The notes beneath the pieces were generated by a model, which saw only the letters and a list, made by a program, of their open reading frames with translations, had not been told where the DNA came from and did no database searches. Made by a program: the position numbers and the translations under genes. Of a DNA stretch of 14,907 nt, positions 1-7,644 are shown in pieces (within the stretch, counting starts at the first letter, position 1; each line of letters starts with the position of its first letter). The stretch is from positions 9,461,593 to 9,476,499 of the forward strand of contig NZ_CM002285.1 of the NCBI RefSeq assembly GCF_000497445.1, given 5' to 3'. The stretch is from Streptomyces roseochromogenus subsp. oscitans DS 12.976 (lineage in GTDB: Bacteria > Actinomycetota > Actinomycetes > Streptomycetales > Streptomycetaceae).

Positions 1-210
1 GGCGCCGCAGCGCACACACCGGGAGCGCTGCCTCGTACGAAGAGGCGTCGCACGCGGATCAACGGGGACGTCCATGACGCTGTGAACCCCCTTCCCGGGC
101 GCAACGCAGGATGCGTGCCACGCCCGGGAGGACCCTATCCCTCAACTGTGGCTTGTGGACGGGCCAGGTCTGAAGCAAAGCTCTACCAGCTTCTCGGTAA
201 CCAGCAATGC
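1..210. other. No recognisable gene
   Basis: I translated this stretch by eye in several frames and found no protein family I recognise. It may contain the tail of a feature lying to the left of the window. Confidence 0.4.
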
Positions 211-579
211 TCAGTCCGGGGCGTCCAGGCACTGTGCTGCCAGCTCCTTCAGCCGCGCCTTCTTGGCTCGCAGGAGTCGGCCCTCGGAACGCCAGCAGCG
301 GTGAGCCTGCGGGTGCCAGCACGTTGGTTCACGGTGCTGCCAGTCTTCGTGCGCGATCTGGGCGCAGGTGTCCTCGACCACCAGCATCATCACATTCGGC
401 AGCTTCAGAGCTGCTTCCACGCCGACGGTGCGCTCCGCGCACGGCAGATCCAGAACGGATATCGGGCGCTGGCGTGACTTGTGCCAGGGAACCGTACTCA
501 CGGCGACCACCTCCCAGATGTTCTCCTCGCGGCCCAATCTGGAGCGCCGTGCCTTGGCGCGGCCGGGTCGTACGGTCAT
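211..579 (-). CDS. Hypothetical protein, 122 aa, unrecognised
   Basis: This is an open frame of 122 codons read from an ATG at 579 down to a TGA at 211-213. I do not recognise the family. The product looks protein-like: it has a hydrophobic stretch with ISVLDLPCAERTVGVEAAL followed by LPNVMMLVVED, and a basic C-terminal helix (RLLRAKKARLKELAAQ). By hand count, G+C at the third codon position on this strand is about 80% over 361-579, against 43-52% at the second position, which fits Streptomyces coding sequence on the minus strand. The competing plus-strand frames give His/Gln/Cys-rich translations. No good Shine-Dalgarno is visible before the ATG. A GGGCC-N4-GGTCC palindrome lies 28 bp upstream of the start. 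The frame is open upstream to 993, so the true start is uncertain, and it could still be a chance ORF. Confidence 0.4.
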   Translation of the reverse strand: MTVRPGRAKARRSRLGREENIWEVVAVSTVPWHKSRQRPISVLDLPCAERTVGVEAALKLPNVMMLVVEDTCAQIAHEDWQHREPTCWHPQAHRCWRSEGRLLRAKKARLKELAAQCLDAPD

Positions 580-963
580 GATGCGCGTGCGGCGTACGCG
601 ACGACAGGGGCCGAACGGTCCTTCACGGGACTGGTCGGTCCGGCTGGTGACGTCGGGAAACCCCCCGCCTATCGGACGTGTGTTGGCGGCCGCACTACCT
701 GGGCCATGGCCGCGACGGCTGTCCCGGCGAGCGGTGGCGATCGAGGTGGTGCAGAGGGTGCTGAGCGACCGTCGTCGCGGGTGTTGGACCCGCCCCGCCT
801 CCTGCGGTCCGTGTGTTTCTGGAATCTTATGCGGTCGACAGCGAGGAGGGACGCCTTGTCCGGCGGCCGGCTGCGCGTCTGGTCCGGTGCGCTGCTCAAT
901 CTGCGGAGGCAGGAGCTGGACCGTCGAGCGGGCAAGGCGGTCGGTGAGGTGGGCGCGGGTAGC
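580..963. other. Intergenic, mostly unassigned
   Basis: This 384-bp stretch separates the minus-strand ORF from the sensor-kinase remnant. Several frames are open but none gives a product I recognise. The only structure I can point to is the GGGCC-N4-GGTCC palindrome at 608-621. Confidence 0.4.
608..621. promoter_or_regulatory. GGGCC-N4-GGTCC palindrome (candidate DevR/OsdR-type box)
   Basis: The sequence reads GGGCCGAACGGTCC, two 5-bp half-sites separated by 4 bp. The 5-4-5 geometry is that of the DevR/DosR box (GGGAC-N4-GTCCC), the NarL/FixJ-type regulator that partners DevS sensors. The same pattern occurs at 4948-4961, 9753-9766 and 9784-9797. It lies 28 bp upstream of the ATG of the minus-strand ORF. 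The regulator assignment is inference; at this G+C content such a 14-mer is not rare. Confidence 0.35.
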
Positions 964-1789
<826 letters not shown>

Positions 1790-1975
1790 TCAGATGACCC
1801 TGACCCCTGTCGCCTGCTGTCCCTTCGTTCCTTGGCCGATTTCGAATTCGACACGCTGCCCCTGTCGAGGGTGCGGAACGCCTTCGACTGGATCTCGCTG
1901 TAGTGGACGAAGATTTCGGCGCCCCCGCCTCGGAAACGCAGGAGCCAGAAGTCACCCAAACGGTAGTAGGCGTTC
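1790..1975 (-). pseudogene. Cold-shock (CspA-family) protein, frameshifted
   Basis: Cold-shock proteins are about 67-aa single OB-fold RNA/ssDNA chaperones. Reading the minus strand, one frame gives RGGGAEIFVHYSEIQSKAF followed by RTLD (about 1937-1857), which contains the RNP2-like FVHYS motif. After a one-base loss at about 1855 the next frame gives RVEFEIGQGTKGQQATGVRV then I and a TGA at 1790-1792, a textbook Csp C-terminus. The N-terminus is degenerate: AACGCC (the NA of the usual WFNA) and a TTTGGG (FG) remain near 1950-1975, but the start codon, the KWF and the RNP1 motif are not intact. Both the N-terminal damage and the internal frameshift make it a pseudogene. The plus-strand ORF across it is its antisense shadow. 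Confidence 0.82.
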
Positions 1976-2039
1976 AGAGGATGACCTGCTCAGCCGAGTC
2001 GACCGATCGACCCGATGAAGACGCACCCGCCTACTCGGG

Positions 2040-2335
2040 TGTCGTTACCAGGACAAGGCCGCGAGGCACTCCGCACAGCGATCGGCGAGGTCCACAGCCC
2101 GACACACGGCTTTCTGCGGACGCCCTGGTCGAGGAAGCCACCCAGCCCCAGGACCGCCTCGCCGCCGCGCGCGACGCGGACCTCCTTGTCGTAGGCAGTC
2201 GCGGGTACGGTGCCCTTCACACGGTGCCTTCATGGGAATGCTGCTCGGCTCCCCGGCCCAGCGCCGCCTCCGCCTCGCAGCCTGTCCCGTGCGCGTCGTG
2301 CCTTCCGGAACGACCCCTTGGAGCTGCGGGATCGC
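2040..2335 (+). pseudogene. Universal stress protein (UspA family), frameshifted
   Basis: This is the C-terminal half of a UspA-type nucleotide-binding stress protein spread over three frames. EALRTAIGEVHSP (about 2063-2101) sits in one frame. ALVEEA and ARDADLLVVGSRGYGALHTV (about 2121-2226) sit in a second, giving the start of the G-2X-G-9X-G(S/T) ATP loop. MGMLLGSPAQRRLRLAACPV then RVVPSG (2232-2309) in a third supplies the GS and the final beta strand. At least two frameshifts are needed (near 2100 and 2225). The first half of a Usp domain is not recognisable. It lies upstream of the phosphofructokinase in the same direction and resembles a relic of a second stress protein beside the intact one at 3746-4606. 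Confidence 0.8.
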
Positions 2336-2698
2336 GAGCCGACCGCCAAGAGCAGGCCGCATGTGCGGTCGATGTGCCCCCGCTCCAGCCGCGCGGGTTT
2401 GTCAGCAAGCTGTAGACGGCGGCGAGGGCGCCGGTCGACTTCGCCCTGCCCATGGCTTCGGCGAGGTGCCGTAAACGTCCAGGCAGGGCTGCCGGCAACG
2501 ATCCGGATCCGCGGGAGCCGACGAGCGGGGAGCACACCGTGCGCTCCGTCCCGGGTGGGTTCAAGCTGGAGATAGATCTCCATATGGGCACTGGCCCCGC
2601 TCAGCGCCGGACCGGTGGCGTTCGAGGTCGGAAACCGTGACACGCCGCCGTGCTGTGACACGCGTGAACACGATGTGCGAAGGCAAGGGAGAGCAATC
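2336..2698. other. Leader region upstream of phosphofructokinase
   Basis: I find no recognisable gene in these 363 bp. Reading frames on both strands stay open but give Arg/Pro/Gly-rich products typical of shadows. A 16-bp palindrome is at 2567-2582. The last 15 bases contain GGGAGAG, the ribosome binding site of the next gene. Confidence 0.45.
2567..2582. promoter_or_regulatory. Palindrome TGGAGATAGATCTCCA
   Basis: Two perfect 7-bp arms (TGGAGAT / ATCTCCA) flank a 2-bp centre, with an overlapping CCATATGG palindrome at 2580-2587. It is unusually A+T-rich for the neighbourhood and lies 116 bp upstream of the phosphofructokinase start, so it may be an operator. No regulator can be named. Confidence 0.3.
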
Positions 2699-3727
2699 AT
2701 GCGGGTGGGAGTGCTGACCGGAGGCGGCGACTGCCCCGGTCTCAATGCGGTGATCCGCAGTGTCGTGCGCAAAGGCGCGCAGGAGTACGCCTGGAAGTTC
2801 GTCGGGATCGTCGACGGGTGGGCCGGTCTGGTCAAGGACGTGACCATGGCCTTGGACGTCCCGGCCGTGCGCGGAATCCTCCCGCTCGGCGGCACGATTC
2901 TCGGCTCCTCTCGCACCAACCCCCTCAGGCTTGAAGACGGCATCGAACGCATCAAGAACACTCTCAGCGCGCACAAGATCGACGCTCTTGTCGTCATCGG
3001 CGGTGAGGACACGCTCAGCGTTGCGACCGCACTGTCGGATGCGGGGGTCAACCTGGTCGGCGTGCCCAAGACCATCGACAACGACGTGGGCGGCACTGAC
3101 TACACCTTCGGCTTCAACACCGCCGTCACCATCGCGACCGAGGCCATCGATCGCCTGCACACCACTGCCGAGTCCCACAAGCGCACACTCGTCGTCGAAG
3201 TGATGGGACGCCACTCCGGGTGGATCGCTCTGCATGCCGGCGTCGCCGGGGGTGCGAACGCCATCCTCATCCCGGAAGTGGAGTTCGATCTCGACCAGGT
3301 GTGCGCCTGGGTGGAGAAACGCTTCGAGATCAACTACGCGCCGATCGTCGTCGTGGCGGAGGGAGCGGTTCCCAAGGCCGGACAGATGATGGTCAAGGAC
3401 GAGTCCCGTGACGAGTTCGGGCACGTACGCCTGTCCGGCATCGGCGACTGGCTGGCCCGGCAGATCGAGCACCGCACCGAGAAGGAGGCCCGCACGACGG
3501 TTCTCGGTCACGTCCAGCGTGGTGGCACGCCGAGCGCGTACGACCGGTGGCTCGCCACACGCTTCGGTCTGCACGCCGTAGACGCGGTCAAGGACGGCGA
3601 CTTCGGCATGATGATGGCTCTGCGCGGCACGGACATCACACGTATCCCGCTCGCTGACGCGACGAAAGCGACCAAGCGGGTCCCCCAAGAGCTGTACACC
3701 GAGTTCGACGTGTTCTTCGGCACCTGA
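2699..3727 (+). CDS. 6-phosphofructokinase, pyrophosphate-type active site
   Basis: The enzyme phosphorylates fructose 6-phosphate to fructose 1,6-bisphosphate in glycolysis, in the cytosol. At 342 aa it has the short bacterial PFK length. Visible motifs are TGGGDCPGLNAVIR (7-20), GGEDT (101-105), PKTIDND (123-129, with catalytic Asp127), MGRHSGWIA (169-177) and GHVQRGGTPSAYDR near residue 275. In E. coli numbering, which aligns without offset here, the residue at 104 is Asp and at 124 is Lys. ATP-dependent PFKs normally have Gly104, and E. coli also has Gly124; Asp104 with Lys124 is the signature of PPi-dependent PFK, as in Amycolatopsis methanolica. The enzyme therefore probably uses pyrophosphate, which makes the step reversible and saves ATP. 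The start is ATG 2699, preceded by GGGAGAG with good spacing; the frame is open upstream but lacks a site there. It converges on the Usp gene with an 18-bp gap. PPi use is inferred from two residues. Confidence 0.93.
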   Translation: MRVGVLTGGGDCPGLNAVIRSVVRKGAQEYAWKFVGIVDGWAGLVKDVTMALDVPAVRGILPLGGTILGSSRTNPLRLEDGIERIKNTLSAHKIDALVVIGGEDTLSVATALSDAGVNLVGVPKTIDNDVGGTDYTFGFNTAVTIATEAIDRLHTTAESHKRTLVVEVMGRHSGWIALHAGVAGGANAILIPEVEFDLDQVCAWVEKRFEINYAPIVVVAEGAVPKAGQMMVKDESRDEFGHVRLSGIGDWLARQIEHRTEKEARTTVLGHVQRGGTPSAYDRWLATRFGLHAVDAVKDGDFGMMMALRGTDITRIPLADATKATKRVPQELYTEFDVFFGT

Positions 3728-3730
3728 CGC

Positions 3731-3745
3731 TGCCACGTGGTGGCA
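3731..3745. terminator. Palindrome filling the gap between convergent stops
   Basis: TGCCAC-GTG-GTGGCA forms a perfect 6-bp stem with a 3-nt loop in the 18 bp between the phosphofructokinase stop (3727) and the Usp stop (3746). It could act as a compact two-way terminator. It has no T tract, and the stem is short. Confidence 0.4.
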
Positions 3746-4606
3746 TCACGCATGCGGTACGACGACGACCGGGCAGCGAGAGTGATGCAGGACGGCGTGG
3801 GCCACGGGGCCCAGACGCCGCTCAGCCGCCCGCGGGCTGGAGTGCCGGCCCAGGACAAGCAGGTCGGCTCGTTGTGAGGCGTGTACCAGGGCGTAGGCCG
3901 GGTGGAGGAGTACGACATCAGGCAGTACCGGGACTTCCGGATACTTGTCCCGCCAGCTTTGGAGCACGTCGGTCAGCCGTTGGACTTTCTCGTCCTCCCA
4001 CGTCGCCCAGTCCTCTTCGGGCACTCCGACCGCCGTCCACGAAGCATGGCCGGCAAGAGCCCACGCGTGCATGGCACGCAATCGAGTGCCACGGAGCTGT
4101 GCGGCGCCGAACGCGAAGTCCAGAGGTGACTCGGCCGCGTGCCGTACATCGACGCCCACGGACACGTCGGCGTCGTGTGCTGCGGCGGCCGGGTTTCTGG
4201 GCACGATCGCGACGGCGCAGGAGGCGGTGTTCGCCATCGCCAGCGCCGTCGAGCCCACGACGAGGCCGTCGAACCCGCCTTCCCCTCGTGCCCCGACGAC
4301 GAGCAGTTCAGCCGTCTCGGAAGCCGAGAGCAAGGCGGCAGGGGTCGAGTCGGCAACCTGTACGCCGCTCATCGCCACGCGCGGATACCGATTGGCAAGG
4401 TCGGTCTTCGCCCGCTGGAGCAGTTCCTCGCCGGTCTGCTGCCATGAGAAGGCAACCGGCCCGTCGGCGGAGTCACGGGCTGGGGCGGGCGCTGCGTGCA
4501 TGAGACGCAACTGGAGGCCTCGAAGAGCTGCCTCCCCGGCGGCCCACTCGGCCGCAACGAGGCTTTCCTGGGATCCGTCGATCCCGACTACGACAGAGCG
4601 GGTCAT
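3746..4606 (-). CDS. Universal stress protein, tandem Usp domains, 286 aa
   Basis: This is a cytosolic UspA-family protein with two Usp domains, residues about 1-137 and 147-286. Domain 1 has the ATP-binding features: VVVGIDGS with Asp10 at the start, and G105-x2-G108-x9-G118-S119 (VGARGEGG...VVGST) before the final strand CAVAIVP. Domain 2 keeps the fold markers (VSVGVDV, ADLLVLGRHSS, CPVVVVPHA), but its loop reads G-x2-S-x9-G-P, so the nucleotide loop is degenerate and this half probably does not bind ATP. The start is ATG 4606, preceded by AAGGAG at six bases; the frame is open to 5065, but nothing upstream looks like Usp. Tandem Usp proteins are typical of actinobacterial hypoxia/dormancy regulons, and its position between the two sugar-phosphate genes fits that. 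The molecular function of such proteins is mostly unknown. Confidence 0.92.
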   Translation of the reverse strand: MTRSVVVGIDGSQESLVAAEWAAGEAALRGLQLRLMHAAPAPARDSADGPVAFSWQQTGEELLQRAKTDLANRYPRVAMSGVQVADSTPAALLSASETAELLVVGARGEGGFDGLVVGSTALAMANTASCAVAIVPRNPAAAAHDADVSVGVDVRHAAESPLDFAFGAAQLRGTRLRAMHAWALAGHASWTAVGVPEEDWATWEDEKVQRLTDVLQSWRDKYPEVPVLPDVVLLHPAYALVHASQRADLLVLGRHSSPRAAERRLGPVAHAVLHHSRCPVVVVPHA

Positions 4607-4740
4607 CCTGTGCTCCTTCCCGGCACCGCCTCGCGTGCAGCCGGACAGGTGCTCTCTCGCCCTTGACTGGGGTGTCCGTCTCTTGGCAGTCGTCCCCTCC
4701 TCGTGACCATTGTGAATGTGGAACCGCGGTGACACCCGCC

Positions 4741-4773
4741 GAGGCGGTCGCGCCTCAAGCGGTCGCGCCTCAA
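4741..4773. repeat. Tandem 15-bp repeat with embedded palindrome
   Basis: The unit GCGGTCGCGCCTCAA occurs twice back to back (4744-4758 and 4759-4773), without mismatch. The first copy, with preceding bases, forms GAGGCG-GTCG-CGCCTC, a perfect 6-bp stem with a 4-nt loop (4741-4756). It lies about 135 bp upstream of the Usp start. Confidence 0.6.
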
Positions 4774-4930
4774 AAGGAGGGGCGGCTCGGGAGGTCCGGG
4801 ACACCGAAGAAGCCCCGCGTGGTGTGGTCCGTGCCTGGAGAGACTGAGTTCCCGAGCGGGTGCGGCCGGCAGCGAAGATACAGGGTTGAGGGGCACACCT
4901 TCGGTCCAAAGACGGCGTCCCGAACGCCCT

Positions 4931-4956
4931 GTTTGGTCCCATGCCCGGGGCCAAAC
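4931..4956. promoter_or_regulatory. 26-bp imperfect palindrome upstream of aldolase
   Basis: The arms GTTTGGTCCC (4931-4940) and GGGGCCAAAC (4947-4956) are complementary at 9 of 10 positions around a 6-bp centre. It overlaps the 5-4-5 box at 4948-4961. It may be an operator for the aldolase or the divergent Usp gene. The regulator is unknown. Confidence 0.45.
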
Positions 4957-4961
4957 GGCCC
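4948..4961. promoter_or_regulatory. GGGCC-N4-GGCCC palindrome (candidate DevR/OsdR-type box)
   Basis: GGGCCAAACGGCCC has perfectly complementary 5-bp arms with a 4-bp spacer. It ends 36 bp before the aldolase ATG. The A+T-rich GATATTTC at 4967-4974 could be the -10 region. The geometry equals that of the boxes at 608, 9753 and 9784. Binding by a DevR/OsdR-like regulator is inferred. Confidence 0.45.
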
Positions 4962-4997
4962 TGCCGGATATTTCGCCATGCATGTGACTCTTGTGGG

Positions 4998-5912
4998 ATG
5001 AAGAGGCAACCAGGCAAAGGCATCAACGGCGCCGGCCTCGGCCCGGGGAAGAAGACCCGCCTCAACCGGATCCTTCACCAGCACGGCCTGCGCAACGGTA
5101 CTGCGATCTTCCTGCCCTACGACCATGGGCTGGAACACGGCCCGCGGGACTTCTTCGACAATCCCGTCGTGAGTGACCCCGCGTACATCATCCGGCTCGC
5201 GTTGGAAGGAGGGTTCAACGGGATCGCCATCCAGATCGGACTGGCCGAGAAGTTCTACTGGGACTACGCCGGCGAGGTTCCCCTGATCCTGAAGCTGAAC
5301 GGGAAAACCGACATCCCCTCCGACGCCGAGGCACTCTCCCCGCTGCACGCGTCCGTCGCCGACGCGGTCCGCCTCGGAGCCGACGCCGTGGGCTACACGC
5401 TGTATGTCGGCAGCCCCGCCCAGGAAACCGACTTCCGGCAGCTTCGGCAGGTCCGGGAGGACGCGCAGCGGTTCGGAATGCCGCTGATCGTGTGGGCCTA
5501 CCCGCGCGGTGCGGCGATCGAGGCCAAAGGGGGCAGGGATTCCTTCTATGCCGTCGACTACGCCGCACGAACGGCCAGCGAACTTGGCGCGGACATGGTC
5601 AAGGTGAACTTCCCCCATCCGGAGAAAGTGTCCGGAGTCAAGGACGCTTACCAGCACGAATTCTCCCCCCAGCAGGCCATCAACGCCGTGGTGCGTTCGG
5701 CGAACCGCACCCTGGTACTGGTGTCCGGCGGGGAGAAGGCGGGCGACGAGGCCATGCTGGAGAAGACGCGCCAGTCGATGGAAGCAGGCGCCACCGGGCT
5801 GATCTTCGGCCGCAACGTCTGGCAGCGTGAGCACGATGAATCGATCCGATTTGTGGCCCGGCTCCAGGAAATACTCTCCAAATACCCCCAAGCAGGTGCA
5901 CCCGGCGCCTGA
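4998..5912 (+). CDS. Class I fructose-bisphosphate aldolase, DhnA/archaeal type
   Basis: The protein (304 aa) belongs to the DeoC/FbaB (DhnA-like) class I aldolases, which split fructose 1,6-bisphosphate into dihydroxyacetone phosphate and glyceraldehyde 3-phosphate by a Schiff base, without metal. Visible motifs are LPYDHGLEHGPRDFF (39-53), KLNGKTDIPS (99-108), GADAVGYTLYVGS (127-139), WAYPRG with Tyr168, the probable acid/base residue, GADMVKVNFPHP with Lys202, the probable Schiff-base lysine, VSGGEK (242-247) and FGRNVWQRE (270-278), which bind phosphate. The start is ATG 4998, because MKRQPGKGIN leads into the conserved LGPGKKTRLNR; the Shine-Dalgarno is weak (GTGGG directly before ATG). 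An in-frame ATG at 4941 lies inside the palindrome and is less likely. It accepts the product of the phosphofructokinase 1.3 kb upstream. A hairpin follows the stop. The gene is intact. Confidence 0.93.
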   Translation: MKRQPGKGINGAGLGPGKKTRLNRILHQHGLRNGTAIFLPYDHGLEHGPRDFFDNPVVSDPAYIIRLALEGGFNGIAIQIGLAEKFYWDYAGEVPLILKLNGKTDIPSDAEALSPLHASVADAVRLGADAVGYTLYVGSPAQETDFRQLRQVREDAQRFGMPLIVWAYPRGAAIEAKGGRDSFYAVDYAARTASELGADMVKVNFPHPEKVSGVKDAYQHEFSPQQAINAVVRSANRTLVLVSGGEKAGDEAMLEKTRQSMEAGATGLIFGRNVWQREHDESIRFVARLQEILSKYPQAGAPGA

Positions 5913-5919
5913 GCCGCAT

Positions 5920-5942
5920 GCAGTGGACGATGTCGCCACTGC
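5920..5942 (+). terminator. Hairpin after aldolase stop
   Basis: GCAGTGG (5920-5926) and CCACTGC (5936-5942) are perfectly complementary around a 9-nt loop, starting 8 nt after the aldolase stop. It has no T tract, which is common for Streptomyces terminators. Confidence 0.5.
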
Positions 5943-6396
5943 GTCGAGAAGAAACCCTTCCAGGAGGAGGTCCTGGACCTCGAGGTGACCCAAGAAACCG
6001 TCCACGGCCGACGCAGCGGAATCGTGCGTGCTTCCGAACTCTGACGAGAGCGCCTCGCGCCATTCTGAAGTCGGCGATGTGTGAGCGTGGGCGTGCCCGG
6101 CTGCATCTCCCAGGGTGCGCCCTCCTGCGTTCTCGCTCCGGTCGGCCTGCCCCTCGGCCGGGCTGACTGCCCATTCCATACGTTGGCGCCTTGGTGCAGG
6201 CCTGGTGTGCGACGCGGGTACCCACGCGGAGCCGCGTAGCAGACATCACTGCATCGCCCGAACCGCTGTCCCACCATGAGTGAGAAATGCGCCCCGGCGC
6301 AGCTTAGGCATTGAATCCGAACGGCCGATTCCCTCCCCATCACCACGCGTCGTGGTTGCATGCGTTGAGTATGCGCACCGTAGCTGGAAGGAAATA
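5943..6396. other. Unassigned intergenic region
   Basis: These 454 bp lie between the aldolase terminator and the IS630 element. A 33-codon plus-strand segment ending at a TGA near 6043 (KPFQEEVLDLEVTQETVHG and on) looks protein-like and may be a gene relic, but I cannot assign it. Otherwise I see nothing. Confidence 0.4.
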
Positions 6397-7411
6397 TGCC
6401 GGAACTGTTGATTTGCCTACCGGATGGTGTAGCGGATGGGGCGGGCATGGAAGTAGCCGCGGACGATGCGGGGCTGTTTCTGGCGGCGGCGGAGGAAGCG
6501 GCGGGTCTCGCGGGCGAGGTCGTCCACCGAGCGGGTGCGAGCGACGTGGACATGACGGCTTGACGTCGGTGTCCAGCAGTTCGTCCGGGTTGAGTTCGGG
6601 GCTGTATCCGGGTATCAGGTGCAGCTCGATGCGCTCGGCATTCTCCTTGAGTCAGGCGCGAACGGCCTTACTGCGGTGGACTGGCTGCCGGTCGGCACTG
6701 ACGTGGACCTCGCGTCCGACCTGGCGGGCGAGGCGGTCGAGGACGCCGTGAACACCTTGGCGGTGAACTTCTCTGTGAACACACGGTGAAGTACAGGGCG
6801 CCGCACGAGGCGATCGCGGACATGATGTTCACCCGGAACGGGCGGCCGGACACCCGCACGATCGGGGTCTGTCCCTCCGGCGCCCAGGAGCGTCCGGGCG
6901 GGGCGGTGTCTGAGCGCAGTCCGCACTGGTCCGCCCAGGCCCGATCGCGTTCTCCGCCTTTGCTCGGGCAGCGATCGCGGGGTATTCGTCCTTCAGCCAG
7001 GCATCCGCCTCCGCCTAGTGCTGCTGGTAGGCGCGGGGGGCGTGCGGCGCAGCCATTTGCCCACCCCGCGCTCGGTCATCACCGCCCCGGTGACCATCCG
7101 GACCAGCTCGGCCACCAGCGGCCGCGTCCACAACGGCCCGCCGATCGGCTCGTACGGTCCGGGACGACGCTTCCGCTTCACCGCCAGCGCCTCCCGCCCA
7201 CTGGCCCGGTAGGCACGCCGCCAGCTGCCCACCGGCCGCTCGCTGACCTGGACTACCTGCGCCGCCTGCCGGCACGAGCCCACTGTCCCGGACTCCAGCG
7301 CAGCCACCACCCGCAACCGCACTACTTCCCGCCCCGCCGCGCCAACCGCTGCAGATCCCCAGAGTCAGCCACACCCAGTCAACAGGAAAGGCAGCTCAAC
7401 AGTTCCGGCCA
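6397..7411 (-). mobile_element. IS630-family insertion sequence, decayed, both ends present
   Basis: The element is about 1.0 kb. Its left end, TGCCGGAACTGTTGATTTGC at 6397-6416, and its right end, GCAGCTCAACAGTTCCGGCC at 7391-7410, are inverted repeats matching at about 18 of 21 positions. TA dinucleotides lie just outside both ends (6395-6396 and 7413-7414), consistent with TA targeting by the IS630/Tc1-mariner group, though exact ends cannot be fixed by eye. The transposase inside is broken, so the copy cannot move by itself. Confidence 0.8.
6424..7372 (-). pseudogene. IS630-family transposase, multiple frameshifts
   Basis: Reading the minus strand from GTG 7372, the pieces are: VADSGDLQRLARRGGK; RLRVVAALESGTVGSCRQAA plus GSWRRAYRASGREALAV (helix-turn-helix, 7322 on); GPLWTRPLVAELVRMVTGAV and TERGVGKWLRR; DEYPAIAARAKAENA near 6975; VSGRPFRVNIMSAIASCGAL with YFTV (about 6850-6790); FTEKFTAKVFTA (about 6780-6745); IPGYSPELNPDELLDTDVK (about 6625-6560), which carries the last acidic residue of the DDE triad; and [15 protein letters not shown] (about 6467-6424), ended by a premature TAG. 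About 25 residues are missing after RRPGPYEP, and at least four frame changes are needed. It is non-functional. Confidence 0.85.
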
Positions 7412-7644
7412 ATACATCATTCGAGTGGTCCTGCCAGAATTCGACACTCAAGCCGACCGCGCTGCAGAGGGGCACAGCCGACGGCATGCATCATTATGCC
7501 GACATGTTCAACTGGGCGTCGTACGCAGAATACTTATGAAAGTTCGCGGACATGTCGATGCCCACTAATCGGGTCGGATCGGTGACGGACAATTTAACGC
7601 GCCGACGTCGTACGAGGGTCGGAAACGCTTTATGGGAGGTTTGC
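7412..7644. other. A+T-richer leader of the multicopper oxidase
   Basis: This 233-bp stretch between the IS630 right end and the oxidase start is visibly richer in A+T than its surroundings. The oxidase frame is open from ATG 7552, so part of it could be translated. GGGAGGT at 7634-7640 is the strongest ribosome binding site in it. Confidence 0.4.

Larger units (their letters stand above)
4607..4997. other. Divergent regulatory region between Usp and aldolase
   Basis: This 391-bp stretch lies between divergently transcribed genes and has no gene I can support. It holds a 15-bp tandem repeat with a hairpin (4741-4773), a 26-bp imperfect palindrome (4931-4956) and a GGGCC-N4-GGCCC box (4948-4961) close to the aldolase start. 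Confidence 0.55.

Noticed and set aside
4941..4997. ATG 4941 as aldolase start
   Set aside because: It lies within the palindrome and box, adds 19 residues unlike the family N-terminus and has no ribosome binding site.
5946..6044. 33-codon plus-strand segment after the aldolase as a gene
   Set aside because: No start codon with a ribosome binding site and no family match; recorded only as a possible relic.
4770..6179. Long minus-strand ORF of 469 aa across the aldolase
   Set aside because: It is the complement of the intact aldolase, whose catalytic motifs are all on the plus strand.
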